From assembly GCA_021827705.1 (NCBI GenBank), contig JAKAUQ010000028.1:37877-101876 (forward strand): a DNA stretch of 64,000 nt. The letters run 5' to 3'. This DNA is from Actinomycetes bacterium (lineage in GTDB: Bacteria; Actinomycetota; Acidimicrobiia; Acidimicrobiales; RAAP-2). The notes below the pieces were generated by a model that was not told where the DNA came from, searched no databases, and saw nothing but the letters and a program-made list of their open reading frames with translations. Shown here one piece after another: positions 38,785 to 47,160 of this stretch; positions within the stretch are counted from its first letter, which is position 1, and the number at the start of each line of letters is the position of its first letter. A program made the position numbers and the translations under genes.

Positions 38785-39315
38785 GTGAGTACGTTGCCGA
38801 TTCGCGTCTTTGGGGACCCGGTCCTCGCGACGCCCACGCGGCCCGTCACCGAGATTGACGGTCGCCTGGCCAACCTGGTCGACAGCATGATTGAGACGAT
38901 GTACGACGCTCCGGGCGTGGGGCTGGCCGCCAACCAGGTGGGCATCAATCGGCGCCTCTTCGTCTACGACAAGGGAGAGGGCCCCCTGGTGGTGATCAAC
39001 CCGGTCCTGGTCGAGAGCACCGGGACCTGGGTCTTCGAAGAGGGTTGCCTGTCGATTCCCGGGCACAGCTGGGAGATTGAGCGGCCCAACCAGGTCCACG
39101 TGCGCGGCCTCGACCTCGAGGGCCACGAGCTCGACCTGCAGGTCGATGAGTTCGAGGGGCGAATCCTCCAGCACGAGCTCGACCATCTGGACGGCATCCT
39201 GCTGGTCGAGCGACTCGACGACGAACAGCGTCGGGAGGCCAAGAGGATGCTTCGCCAGGGCGTGCTGCGCCAGCGACCGGACCCCGACGGTTTGCGCCAG
39301 CTGCTGGACGAGTAG
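38785..39315 (+). CDS. def: Peptide deformylase
   Basis: 176 residues. All three motifs are present: GVGLAANQVG, EEGCLSIPG with metal ligand Cys88, and QHELDHLDG with His130, Glu131 and His134. It removes the formyl group from nascent proteins. fmt, which adds the formyl group to initiator tRNA, follows immediately after the stop. Confidence 0.97.
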   Translation: MSTLPIRVFGDPVLATPTRPVTEIDGRLANLVDSMIETMYDAPGVGLAANQVGINRRLFVYDKGEGPLVVINPVLVESTGTWVFEEGCLSIPGHSWEIERPNQVHVRGLDLEGHELDLQVDEFEGRILQHELDHLDGILLVERLDDEQRREAKRMLRQGVLRQRPDPDGLRQLLDE

Positions 39316-40179
39316 ATGCGTGTCGCCTTCCTGGGGACGCCCCCCGAGGCGGTCCCCGCACTGGAGGCGCTGCTCGGGGCCGGCCACGAGGTAGTCACGG
39401 TCGTCACGCGCCCCGATCGCCGCCGCAGCCGCGGCGGGGCCCTCGAGCCCAGCCCAGTCGGACACGTCGCACACCGGCTCGGGCTCGAGGTCGTGCATCG
39501 CTTGGCCGACCTGGACGCGACGCGGGTGACCTTCGGAGTCGTGGTGGCCTATGGCGCCCTAGTGCCCGCAGCGCTCCTGGAGCGGCTCCCTATGCTCAAC
39601 GTCCACTTCTCCTTGCTGCCTCGGTGGCGCGGGGCGGCCCCGGTGGCGCGAGCGATCCTGGCTGGCGACGAGCGTACCGGCGTGTCGATCATGTCCCTGG
39701 AGCCGACGCTCGACACGGGACCGGTGCACCTGGCGCGCGCGCTGGCGATCGGGGAGCGCACGCTATCCGAGCTGAGTGGCGAACTGGCCCACCTCGGGGC
39801 GACGGCCCTCCTCGAGGTGCTCGCAGATCCCGCTCTCCTGGCCCATCCGGTCCCCCAGGTGGGCCAGCCGACCTACGCCGAGAAGCTGACACCCGAGGAC
39901 TTCCATCTGTCACCGGCGCTGGCCCTGGCGTCGGCGCTGCGGGTGGTGCGCCTGGAGCGCGCCTGGGTCGAGATCGGCGCCGAGCGCGTGCACGTGCTGC
40001 GCGCGCGTCCCGCGTCGTCGCCGTGTGCGCCAGGGCAGATCTGCGCGGAGGGGCCGGTGCGTATCGGCGTGGCCGACGGGGCGCTCGAGCTGAGCCAGGT
40101 GCGCCCCGCCGGTCGCCACGCCATGGCGGGCGACGCGTGGTGGCGCGGGCGGCGCGGCACCACGCAAACGTGGGCGTGA
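39316..40179 (+). CDS. fmt: Methionyl-tRNA formyltransferase
   Basis: 287 residues, slightly short for the family (about 310). Formyl-THF binding HFSLLPRWRGAAPV and catalytic GVSIMSLEPTLDTGPV are present; the C-terminal tRNA-binding domain is the shortened part. The ATG follows the def stop directly, so it depends on def translation. The order def-fmt is common. Confidence 0.94.
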   Translation: MRVAFLGTPPEAVPALEALLGAGHEVVTVVTRPDRRRSRGGALEPSPVGHVAHRLGLEVVHRLADLDATRVTFGVVVAYGALVPAALLERLPMLNVHFSLLPRWRGAAPVARAILAGDERTGVSIMSLEPTLDTGPVHLARALAIGERTLSELSGELAHLGATALLEVLADPALLAHPVPQVGQPTYAEKLTPEDFHLSPALALASALRVVRLERAWVEIGAERVHVLRARPASSPCAPGQICAEGPVRIGVADGALELSQVRPAGRHAMAGDAWWRGRRGTTQTWA

Positions 40180-40192
40180 CCACGGCGCTGCG

Positions 40193-40198
40193 TAGGCT
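40193..40198 (+). promoter_or_regulatory. -10 element of leaderless rpe promoter
   Basis: TAGGCT, 7 nt before ATG at 40206; it settles the start in a frame that is open far upstream inside fmt. Confidence 0.6.
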
Positions 40199-40205
40199 GG
40201 GCGCG

Positions 40206-40889
40206 ATGAGCCCCCGCGATCCCGGATCCCCCACGACAGTGCGGATTGCCCCCTCGGTCCTGGCCGGGGACTTCGCCTCGCTCGGCGCGGAACTACGCCA
40301 ACTCGACCCGGCAACGGACTGGGTGCACCTCGACGTCATGGACGGCCACTTCGTGCCGAACCTGACCCTGGGTCCGGCGCTGGTCGCCTCGCTGCGCCCG
40401 CACAGCAGCCGTCTGTTCGACTGCCATCTGATGGTGACTGACCCCCGTCACCACCTCGAGGCGTTCGCGCGGGCCGGGGCCGACAGCTGCACTGTCCACG
40501 TCGAGGCGCACGAGGTCGCCGCAGCGATCACCGACGCGCGCGCGCTCGGCGTTCGCGTCGGCCTGGCGCTGAACCCCGACACGCCCGCGTCGGCCGTGCT
40601 CGACCATCTGGGAGATGTCGACGTGATCCTGGTCATGAGCGTTTTCCCCGGTTTCGCCGGCCAGGCCTTCATCCCCGAGGTCCTCAGCAAGGTGCGCCAG
40701 CTGCGCGACGAGATCGACGCCCGCGCTCCGCGCGTCGACCTCGAGATCGACGGCGGCATCGATCAGAGCACCGCGGCTGACGCCGTGGCGGCGGGGGCTC
40801 GGGTTCTGGTCGCCGGATCGGCGATCTTTCGCGCGGCCGATCCGCTCGGCGCCGCCCGCGCGTTGCGCCACCGGGCGCAATCGGCGTGA
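40206..40889 (+). CDS. rpe: Ribulose-phosphate 3-epimerase
   Basis: 227 residues, TIM barrel. RIAPSVLAGDFASLG, HLDVMDGHFVPNLTLGP with metal ligands, FDCHLMV, MSVFPGFAGQAFIP and EIDGGID are the expected blocks. It interconverts ribulose 5-phosphate and xylulose 5-phosphate; ribulose 5-phosphate is also the RibB substrate of the following operon genes. Overlaps ribD by GTGA. Confidence 0.96.
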   Translation: MSPRDPGSPTTVRIAPSVLAGDFASLGAELRQLDPATDWVHLDVMDGHFVPNLTLGPALVASLRPHSSRLFDCHLMVTDPRHHLEAFARAGADSCTVHVEAHEVAAAITDARALGVRVGLALNPDTPASAVLDHLGDVDVILVMSVFPGFAGQAFIPEVLSKVRQLRDEIDARAPRVDLEIDGGIDQSTAADAVAAGARVLVAGSAIFRAADPLGAARALRHRAQSA

Positions 40890-41869
40890 CGCGCGAGTCC
40901 GACCTCATGATGCGCGCCCTCGAGGCGTCGGCCGCCGCCCGGATCGACGCACCGCCCAATCCCTGGGTCGGCGCCCTGGTGCTCGACCAGCAGGGCACCG
41001 TCCAAGGACTCGGGGTGACGCGCCCCCCGGGCGGTCCACACGCCGAGATCGTGGCCCTGCACGAGGCCGGTGAAGCGGCCCGCGGGGGCACGCTGGTCGT
41101 GACCCTGGAGCCCTGCGACCATCAGGGGCGCACGCCTCCGTGTACCGAGGCGATCATCGCGGCGGGGATCCGCCACGTGGTCGTGGGGGTTCACGACCCG
41201 GACGCCCACGTTGCGGGGCGGGGAATCGCGCGACTGCGGCAGGCCGGCGTCGACGTGAGCGTGGGTGTCCTGGGTGACGAGGTGACGGAGGCTCTCGCGC
41301 CGTACCTGTGGCAGCGGCACACCGGCCGGCCCTGGGTCGTGCTCAAGGTCGCGGCCACGCTCGACGGCGTCGTCGCGGCCGCTGACGGGTCCAGCCAGTG
41401 GATCACCGGCGAGGCCGCGCGCAGCGACGCGCACCGCCTTCGTGCCGAGAGCCAGGCGATCATCGTGGGCGCGGGGACCGTGCGCGCGGACGACCCGGCC
41501 CTGACCGCGCGACTCCCGGGCCGCACCCTCGAGCCGCTTCGCGTCGTTCTGGGCACGGCCCCGGCGACCGCGCGGGTGCGCCCGTGCTGGGAGCGCACGG
41601 GACCCCTTGAGGACGTCCTGGACGAGCTCGGGAGCCACGGCGTGCTCCAGGTGCTGGTCGAAGGAGGTCCCGCGACCGCCAGCGCCTTCGTCAGTGCCGG
41701 GTTGGTCAACCGTGTGGTCTGGTACGTCGCGCCGGCCCTGGCCGGCGCTCGCCATACGCTGGGAGCGTTGCGGGACCTTTCCACGGCTTCGATCGACCGC
41801 CTGCGTCGGGGACGCCTGATCGCGGTGGAGCGTCTGGGGGAGGACCTGCGAATCGAAATGGAGGTGTGA
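40886..41869 (+). CDS. ribD: Bifunctional riboflavin pyrimidine deaminase/reductase RibD
   Basis: 327 residues. N-terminal deaminase with zinc ligands in GGPHAE and EPCDHQGRTPPC; C-terminal reductase with VVLKVAATLDGVVA, SQWITGEAARSDAHRLRA and VLVEGGPATASAF. It performs the second and third steps from GTP. GTG start overlapping rpe. Confidence 0.95.
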   Translation: MTRESDLMMRALEASAAARIDAPPNPWVGALVLDQQGTVQGLGVTRPPGGPHAEIVALHEAGEAARGGTLVVTLEPCDHQGRTPPCTEAIIAAGIRHVVVGVHDPDAHVAGRGIARLRQAGVDVSVGVLGDEVTEALAPYLWQRHTGRPWVVLKVAATLDGVVAAADGSSQWITGEAARSDAHRLRAESQAIIVGAGTVRADDPALTARLPGRTLEPLRVVLGTAPATARVRPCWERTGPLEDVLDELGSHGVLQVLVEGGPATASAFVSAGLVNRVVWYVAPALAGARHTLGALRDLSTASIDRLRRGRLIAVERLGEDLRIEMEV

Positions 41870-43089
41870 TGGCCCTGTCGACCATCGAAGAGGCGATCGA
41901 CGCCATCGGCGCCGGCGGAATGGTGGTGGTCGTCGACGACGAGGACCGCGAGAACGAGGGTGACCTCATCATGGCGGCCGAGCACGTCACACCCGAGGCC
42001 ATCGCGTTCTACCTGGAGTACACGTCGGGCATCTTCTGCGTGCCCCTGGAGCCCGTCCGAGCCGACGAGCTCGATCTGCCCCTGATGGTGGTGGAAAACA
42101 CCGAGTCCCAGCGCACCGCCTTTACCGTGTCGGTGGACTACCGCGTCGGCACGACAACGGGCATCTCGGCCCACGATCGCGCCGCGACCATCCGCGCGCT
42201 GATCGACCCGGCGACACGCCCCGCTGACCTCAGCCGGCCGGGCCACATCTTCCCCCTGCGCTACCGGCCCGGTGGCGTGCTCAAGCGCGCGGGTCACACC
42301 GAGGCCACCGTCGACCTGTGCCGACTGGCCGGGATGGCCCCTTCAGGCGTGCTGTGCGAGATCGTGAGCGCCGACAAGTCCGACATGGCGCGACTGCCCG
42401 AGCTGGAGGTCTTCGCGGCCACCCACGGGCTGCCGATCATCACCATCGCCGAGCTGATCCGCTACCGGCGCCAGCACGAGAAGCTGGTGCGTCGGGTATC
42501 GGAGGCGAGCCTGCCCACGGAGTTCGGGATCTTCCGCGCGATCGTGTTCGAGTCGCTGCTCGACGGGGAGCAGCACGTGGCCCTGGTGTGCGGCGAGGTC
42601 GAGGGGTGCGAGTCGGTCCTGGTGCGGGTGCACTCGGAGTGCCTGACGGGTGACGCCCTGGGCTCACTGCGCTGCGATTGCGGTCCCCAGCTGCAGACGG
42701 CCATGGCCAGCATCGCCGAGGCGGGCCGGGGCGTCATCGTCTACCTGCGGGGTCACGAGGGCCGGGGTATCGGACTGGGCCACAAGATCCGGGCCTACGC
42801 GCTCCAGGAGGATGGCCGCGACACGGTTGACGCGAACCTCGAGCTCGGCCTGCCAGTCGACTCGCGCGAGTACGGGATCGGCGCCCAGATCCTGGTGGAC
42901 CTGGGCGTCAGCTCGATGCGGCTGATGACGAACAACCCGGCCAAGTACGGGGGCCTCGAGGGCTTCGGACTGAACATCGAGGGGCGCGTGCCCATCGAGA
43001 GCCGGCCCACCCCCTACAACATCGACTACCTGCGCACCAAGCGGGAGCGCCTCGGACACCTGCTGGAGGGTCTCGATGACGTCGAGTGA
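41869..43089 (+). CDS. ribBA: Bifunctional DHBP synthase/GTP cyclohydrolase II RibBA
   Basis: 406 residues. The N-terminal RibB domain has VVVDDEDRENEGDLIMAAE and the THDRAATI-like SAHDRAATIRAL. The C-terminal RibA domain has the zinc cysteines in ECLTGDALGSLRCDCGPQ and RGHEGRGIGL. ATG at 41869 chosen over GTG at 41866 for spacing to GGAGG. Overlaps ribH by 14 nt. Confidence 0.96.
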   Translation: MALSTIEEAIDAIGAGGMVVVVDDEDRENEGDLIMAAEHVTPEAIAFYLEYTSGIFCVPLEPVRADELDLPLMVVENTESQRTAFTVSVDYRVGTTTGISAHDRAATIRALIDPATRPADLSRPGHIFPLRYRPGGVLKRAGHTEATVDLCRLAGMAPSGVLCEIVSADKSDMARLPELEVFAATHGLPIITIAELIRYRRQHEKLVRRVSEASLPTEFGIFRAIVFESLLDGEQHVALVCGEVEGCESVLVRVHSECLTGDALGSLRCDCGPQLQTAMASIAEAGRGVIVYLRGHEGRGIGLGHKIRAYALQEDGRDTVDANLELGLPVDSREYGIGAQILVDLGVSSMRLMTNNPAKYGGLEGFGLNIEGRVPIESRPTPYNIDYLRTKRERLGHLLEGLDDVE

Positions 43090-43609
43090 CGAGACGGTCT
43101 TTGACACCACCGTGGCCGAGGGGCTGCGCGGGCGGGTGGGCACCTGGCTGGAGTTAGGGGCCGCGGGTCCCGGGCGCCGGGTGGCGATCGTCGCGGCCCG
43201 CTTCAACGGCGGCATCACCCTGCGACTGCTCGAGGGGGCTCTCGGTGCGCTCGACGGCGCAGGGGTGGCGCGCGAGGACGTGACGGTCGCCTGGGCACCG
43301 GGAGCCTTCGAGTTGCCGTTCGCCGCCAAGGCGTTGATCCAAACTGGCGGCACCGACGCGGTCATCGCGCTCGGCGCGGTGATCCGGGGCGAGACCGGCC
43401 ACTACGACTTCGTGGCCGGCCAGTGCGCCCAGGGCCTCCAGGCCGTTCAGCTCGAGACGGGGGTGCCCGTGGTCTTTGGCGTTCTGACCACCGACACCGT
43501 CGCCCAGGCGCTCGTGCGCTCCCGGGACGATGACGCCAACAAGGGTCGGGAGGCGGCGCTCACCGCCCTCGAGATGGTGGCCCTGGTCCGCCACACGCGT
43601 CGGACCTAG
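43076..43609 (+). CDS. ribH: 6,7-Dimethyl-8-ribityllumazine synthase
   Basis: 177 residues with an N-terminal extension of about 35 residues before the core VAIVAARFNGGIT. WAPGAFELP, ALGAVIRGETGHYD and FGVLTTDT complete the signature. GGAGGG precedes the ATG inside ribBA. The stop is shared with the convergent gene through CTAG at 43606-43609. Confidence 0.95.
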   Translation: MTSSDETVFDTTVAEGLRGRVGTWLELGAAGPGRRVAIVAARFNGGITLRLLEGALGALDGAGVAREDVTVAWAPGAFELPFAAKALIQTGGTDAVIALGAVIRGETGHYDFVAGQCAQGLQAVQLETGVPVVFGVLTTDTVAQALVRSRDDDANKGREAALTALEMVALVRHTRRT

Positions 43610-43899
43610 TCGGTCGCAGGCGCAGCGAGCTTGACCCAGACCTGCTGCACCTCGGCCAGCGCCGTGCGGTACAGCGGCACGTTTTCCCCCAGGCGCTCGC
43701 CGCCGGCGCTGACGATCGCCCCGGCGACGTCGATGGCCAGCCGCGCGGCCGGGAGATCCGGCGGCTCGGCCGCCAGGCGGATCGCCGCCGTCTGGAGGAG
43801 CTGGAGCAGCTCGGTGGCCACCAGGATCTCGACGGGTGTCGAGGCCAAGAACGAATGCTGCTCGTCGTGGTCAGACGTCGGAGTCTCAGGCGCGGCCAT
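43606..43899 (-). CDS. Small helical protein of unknown function
   Basis: 97 residues: an acidic, His-containing N-terminus (PTSDHDEQHSFLAS) and predicted amphipathic helices (VEILVATELLQLLQTAAIRLA, LGENVPLYRTALAEVQQVW). No membrane segment, no known family. The start is placed at ATG 43899, 6 nt after TACCCT on the minus strand, rather than at far-upstream starts. It is divergent from infC, sharing a short promoter region. Confidence 0.65.
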   Translation of the reverse strand: MAAPETPTSDHDEQHSFLASTPVEILVATELLQLLQTAAIRLAAEPPDLPAARLAIDVAGAIVSAGGERLGENVPLYRTALAEVQQVWVKLAAPATD

Positions 43900-43905
43900 G
43901 GCCTC

Positions 43906-43911
43906 AGGGTA
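43906..43911 (-). promoter_or_regulatory. -10 element of leaderless promoter for the 97-residue gene
   Basis: TACCCT on the minus strand, 6 nt before ATG at 43899. Confidence 0.5.
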
Positions 43912-43943
43912 GCCCACCGCCCAGGAGCGACGGAGGGGTCTGC

Positions 43944-43949
43944 TAGGCT
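43944..43949 (+). promoter_or_regulatory. -10 element of infC operon promoter
   Basis: TAGGCT; transcription from near 43956 would give a leader of about 130 nt before infC, unusually long for this window. Confidence 0.5.
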
Positions 43950-43975
43950 GTCGCGGCACGAACACAGCAAGTGGG

Positions 43976-44062
43976 GTTGGCGCTGCCAACGTCCACCTGG
44001 CCATCGCTGGTGGTCCAGGTTCAAAGACTCGCCTCGCTTGTCGTGGCGGCGCGCAAGCGCCG
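43976..44062 (+). promoter_or_regulatory. Structured infC leader
   Basis: Two perfect hairpins: GTTGGC/GCCAAC around GCT (43976-43990) and CGGCGC/GCGCCG around a GCAA tetraloop (44047-44062). The second ends 10 nt before the AGAGGAG ribosome binding site. Known infC-rpmI-rplT leaders bind L20 in other bacteria; whether this one does is untested. Confidence 0.45.
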
Positions 44063-44084
44063 TGAAAGGGAAGAGGAGACGAGT

Positions 44085-44672
44085 ATCGCAACTGGACCTG
44101 GAGACCACCGCATCAACGAGCGGATCCGTGTCGAGTCCGTTCGCCTGATCGATCAGGACGGGACCCAGCAGGGCATTATGGCCACGCGCGAGGCGCTGGC
44201 CCTGGCCCGCAGCCTGGATCTGGACCTGGTCGAGATCGCGCCCACCGCGAGCCCACCGGTGTGCCGGATCATGGACTACGGAAAGTTCAAGTTCGACGAG
44301 GCGCAAAAGGCGAAGGAGTCGCGGCGCAAGTCGACCAACGTCGGGATCAAGGAGATGAAGTACCGGCCCAAGATCGGGGCCGGTGACTTCGAGACCAAGA
44401 CCCGACTGGTGGAGAAGTTCCTCGGCGAGGGTCACAAGGTCAAGATCACCATCATGTTCCGCGGGCGTGAGACGGCGCATCCGGAGCTGGGGCGCCGCAT
44501 CCTGGACCGAATCGTCGAGCGTCTCGGCGAGGGGGCCAAGGTCGAGGCGGCCGCCAAGCTCGACGGGCGGAACATGACGATGGTGCTGGGGCCCGAGCGA
44601 CGGGCCAAGACGAAGAACGAGACGCCGCCGCCGACCTCAGTGGAAGCGGCCGCGTCACCCGAGGGGCAGTGA
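44085..44672 (+). CDS. infC: Translation initiation factor IF-3, ATC start codon
   Basis: 195 residues. N-domain INERIRVESVRLIDQDG, linker, and C-domain KFKFDEAQKAKESRRKS with the conserved lysines. IF-3 checks start codons and keeps 30S subunits free. The best start is ATC at 44085, with GAGGAG 6-7 nt upstream and the family N-terminus just after it; no ATG or GTG is suitably placed. infC commonly uses rare ATT, ATC or ATA starts, which IF-3 itself discriminates against, giving autoregulation. First gene of infC-rpmI-rplT. Confidence 0.92.
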   Translation: MATGPGDHRINERIRVESVRLIDQDGTQQGIMATREALALARSLDLDLVEIAPTASPPVCRIMDYGKFKFDEAQKAKESRRKSTNVGIKEMKYRPKIGAGDFETKTRLVEKFLGEGHKVKITIMFRGRETAHPELGRRILDRIVERLGEGAKVEAAAKLDGRNMTMVLGPERRAKTKNETPPPTSVEAAASPEGQ

Positions 44673-44688
44673 GAGAGGGAAGGCCGAC

Positions 44689-44883
44689 ATGCCAAAGATG
44701 AAGACGGACAGCGGGGCCAAGAAGCGCGTCAAGGTGACCGGAACCGGTCGGCTGCGCCGGGGTAAGGCATTTCGCGGGCACCTGATGGAGAAGAAGACGT
44801 CGGTGCGGGCGCGCCGCCTGGGACGCGAGACGGACTTCGCACCGGGCGTCGAGCGCAACGTCAAGAAGCTGTTGGGCCGCTAG
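44689..44883 (+). CDS. rpmI: 50S ribosomal protein L35
   Basis: 64 residues, very basic, starting MPKMKTDSGAKKRVKVTGTG and containing the family segment MEKKTSVRARRL. Located between infC and rplT as usual; GAGGGAAGG precedes the ATG. Confidence 0.96.
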   Translation: MPKMKTDSGAKKRVKVTGTGRLRRGKAFRGHLMEKKTSVRARRLGRETDFAPGVERNVKKLLGR

Positions 44884-44901
44884 GACGAGAGAGGAGTCAT
44901 C

Positions 44902-45261
44902 ATGGCGCGCGTCAAGCGAGGAGTTAACGCCAAGAAGCACCACAAGGCGATCCTGGAGCAGGCCAAGGGCTACTACGGCGACCGGAGCCGCACGTTCCGG
45001 GCCGCCAACCAGGCGGTGCAGCATTCCGGGGTCTATGCGTTTCGCGACCGGCGAGCGCGCAAGGGCGAGTTCCGTCAGCTGTGGATCCAGCGGATCAACG
45101 CAGCGACGCGGATGCACGGCCTCAGTTACAGCCGGTTCATCGCCGGGCTGCACGCGGCAGGCATCACGGTGGACCGGCGCGTCCTGGCCGACTTGGCCGT
45201 GACCGACCAGGCGGCCTTCGCCGCTTTGGTGGCTCAGGCGTCGGCGGCGCTGAGCGAGTAG
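44902..45261 (+). CDS. rplT: 50S ribosomal protein L20
   Basis: 119 residues. [30 protein letters not shown] is represented by its start MARVKRG and the helix [35 protein letters not shown] follows. GAGAGGAG precedes the ATG. L20 is an assembly protein of the 50S subunit and often an operon repressor. Confidence 0.97.
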   Translation: MARVKRGVNAKKHHKAILEQAKGYYGDRSRTFRAANQAVQHSGVYAFRDRRARKGEFRQLWIQRINAATRMHGLSYSRFIAGLHAAGITVDRRVLADLAVTDQAAFAALVAQASAALSE

Positions 45262-45278
45262 CGACGCACCCGGTCGAC

Positions 45279-46100
45279 ATCGGCTCGTCGCACCAGCGCG
45301 TCCGACGTCTGCGGCGCCTGGCGCGCAAGCGCGATCTGCGCTGGCGCGAGCAGGTTTGCGTGCTCGAGGGTCCCGACCTGGTCGCGGCGGCGCTCGAGGC
45401 CCACGCGGAGGTCGAGGCGCTGTACGTGGACCGCGACCGGTGGGGGGAGAGCCCCACCGTGGATCTGGTCACCCGGGCAGCCGCGCGGGGCGTGGCCGTC
45501 TACGGCCTCGCGCCCGAGGTGGTCCGCCTGGCGGCCCAGTCGACGACGCCCCAGCCGGTGCTCGCGACGGTGCGCTTCGTGGCCGGCGACCTGGCCGCCA
45601 CCCGGCTCGACGGCCTCGTGGTGGTGCTGCACGACGTCCAGGACCCGGGAAACGCCGGAACCGTGATCCGCAGTGCCGAGGCTGCCGGCGCCGGCGCGGT
45701 GATCCTGACGGGCCACAGTGTGGATCCCTACAATCCCAAGACGCTACGCGCGACGACCGGTGCGATCTTTCGGCTGCCGGTGATTGTGGCCGACATCGAA
45801 GACGTCCTGGCGCGCCTGCGTCGTGACCACGTGCCCTCGTGGGCCACGGTCGTGCGCGGCGGCCAGGACCCCCTCGCGGCGGACCTGCGCGGGGCGAACG
45901 CCATCGTGATCGGCAGTGAGGCGGCGGGTCTCGACGCGTCCCTGGTGGAGCGCTGCGACGGCCGCCTCACGATCACGATGGCCGCAGGCGAGTCGCTCAA
46001 CGCCGGCGTGGCCGCGTCGCTCATCGCATTCGTCGCCCGCTGGCAGTCTCAGGGTCAGATCGACGCGAGCGCACCGCCTAGCCTGGAGAGACATGACTGA
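45279..46100 (+). CDS. SpoU/TrmH-family RNA 2'-O-methyltransferase
   Basis: About 273 residues. It has all three SPOUT motifs: LHDVQDPGNAGTVIRSAEAAGA, IVIGSEAAGLD and MAAGESLNAGVAASLIAF, with the N-terminal RNA-binding substrate domain ahead. It would methylate rRNA or tRNA ribose using SAM. The start is a problem: between the rplT stop and the family N-terminus there is no ATG, GTG or TTG in frame. ATC at 45279 is offered as the best placed; GTG at 45360 would cut off part of the N-terminal domain. This position, between rplT and pheS, is common for the gene. Confidence 0.82.
   Translation: MGSSHQRVRRLRRLARKRDLRWREQVCVLEGPDLVAAALEAHAEVEALYVDRDRWGESPTVDLVTRAAARGVAVYGLAPEVVRLAAQSTTPQPVLATVRFVAGDLAATRLDGLVVVLHDVQDPGNAGTVIRSAEAAGAGAVILTGHSVDPYNPKTLRATTGAIFRLPVIVADIEDVLARLRRDHVPSWATVVRGGQDPLAADLRGANAIVIGSEAAGLDASLVERCDGRLTITMAAGESLNAGVAASLIAFVARWQSQGQIDASAPPSLERHD
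46079..46084 (+). promoter_or_regulatory. -10 element of leaderless pheS promoter
   Basis: TAGCCT within the end of the methyltransferase gene, 8 nt before ATG at 46093. Confidence 0.5.
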
Positions 46101-47160
46101 CTGGGATATGGAGCTCGTCCACGTCGAGTCGGCAGCGCTCGACGCCCTCGGTGCGGCCAACTCGCTGGAGACGATCGATGCCGCCGCGGCCGAGTCGGTC
46201 GGGAAGCGCTCGGTGCTGGCCGCGATGCAGCGATCGCTGCGCGACGTCGATCCCGACGAGCGCCGCCGGCGGGGGGCACTCCTGCAGGCGAGCCGGACGC
46301 GGATCGCGCAGGCCGTGGCCACGCGGCGCGGCGAGCTCCTCGCCGCGCACCGGCGAGACCAGCTGGCCAGCGACGCCCTGGACCTGGGGGACGTGATCAC
46401 CTCGGCGCGCCCCTGGGCGCTCACCGCGGGGCACGGCGGGCTAATCCCGGCGGTGCAGGCCGAGCTGGAGGACGTGTTCGTGGCCATGGGCTTCACCGTG
46501 GCCGAAGGGCCCGAGGTCGAGACGGACTGGTACAACTTCGAGGCGCTGAACATCCCACCGGCCCATCCAGCGCGAGGTCTGTGGGACACCTTCTACGTGG
46601 AGCTCGGCGACCCCGAGACGATCGTCCTGCGCACCCACACGTCCCCGACGCAGGTGCATCTGATGGAGCAGGCCGTCGCGACCGGGACGCTGCCGATCCA
46701 CTCGGTCATGCCGGGTCGCTGCTACCGGCGCGACACGCCCGACGCACGCCATCTGGCGGTGTTCCACCAGGTCGAGGGTCTCGTGGTCGACCAGAACATC
46801 ACGTTCGCCGACCTGGCCGGCGTGATCGAGACCTTCACGCGCGCCTTCTTCGGTCCCGACATCCGCTCGCGGCTGCGCCCGGGCTACTTCCCGTTCACGG
46901 AGCCCTCGGCCGAGTTCGAGATCACGTGCACGATCTGCCGGGGCGCCGGTTGCCGTACCTGTTCCCAGACCGGATGGATCGAGCTCGGCGGGTGCGGAAT
47001 GATGGACCCGGCGGTCTTCGACGCCGTCGGGATCGACCCGGAGCGCTGGAGCGGCTTCGCTTTCGGGTTCGGCATCGACCGGTGCGCCCAGATGCGCGCC
47101 GGGATCGCGGACCTGCGCGCCCTCACCGAAAATGACGTTCGCTTCCTGGAGCAGTTCTGA
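46093..47160 (+). CDS. pheS: Phenylalanyl-tRNA synthetase alpha subunit
   Basis: 355 residues. An N-terminal coiled-coil tRNA-binding arm, then the class II core: TDWYNFEALNIPPAHPAR, RTHTSPTQVHLM, PGRCYRRDTPDARH, and FAFGFGIDRCAQMRAGI (motif 3). A cysteine knuckle CTICRGAGCRTC sits before ELGGCGMM, as in many bacterial PheS. Overlaps the methyltransferase by 8 nt and pheT by one base. Confidence 0.96.
   Translation: MTDWDMELVHVESAALDALGAANSLETIDAAAAESVGKRSVLAAMQRSLRDVDPDERRRRGALLQASRTRIAQAVATRRGELLAAHRRDQLASDALDLGDVITSARPWALTAGHGGLIPAVQAELEDVFVAMGFTVAEGPEVETDWYNFEALNIPPAHPARGLWDTFYVELGDPETIVLRTHTSPTQVHLMEQAVATGTLPIHSVMPGRCYRRDTPDARHLAVFHQVEGLVVDQNITFADLAGVIETFTRAFFGPDIRSRLRPGYFPFTEPSAEFEITCTICRGAGCRTCSQTGWIELGGCGMMDPAVFDAVGIDPERWSGFAFGFGIDRCAQMRAGIADLRALTENDVRFLEQF

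Noticed and set aside
44018..44030. GGTTCAAAGACTC in the infC leader as a tRNA T-arm
   Set aside because: There is no matching acceptor stem or anticodon arm upstream; it is ordinary leader sequence.
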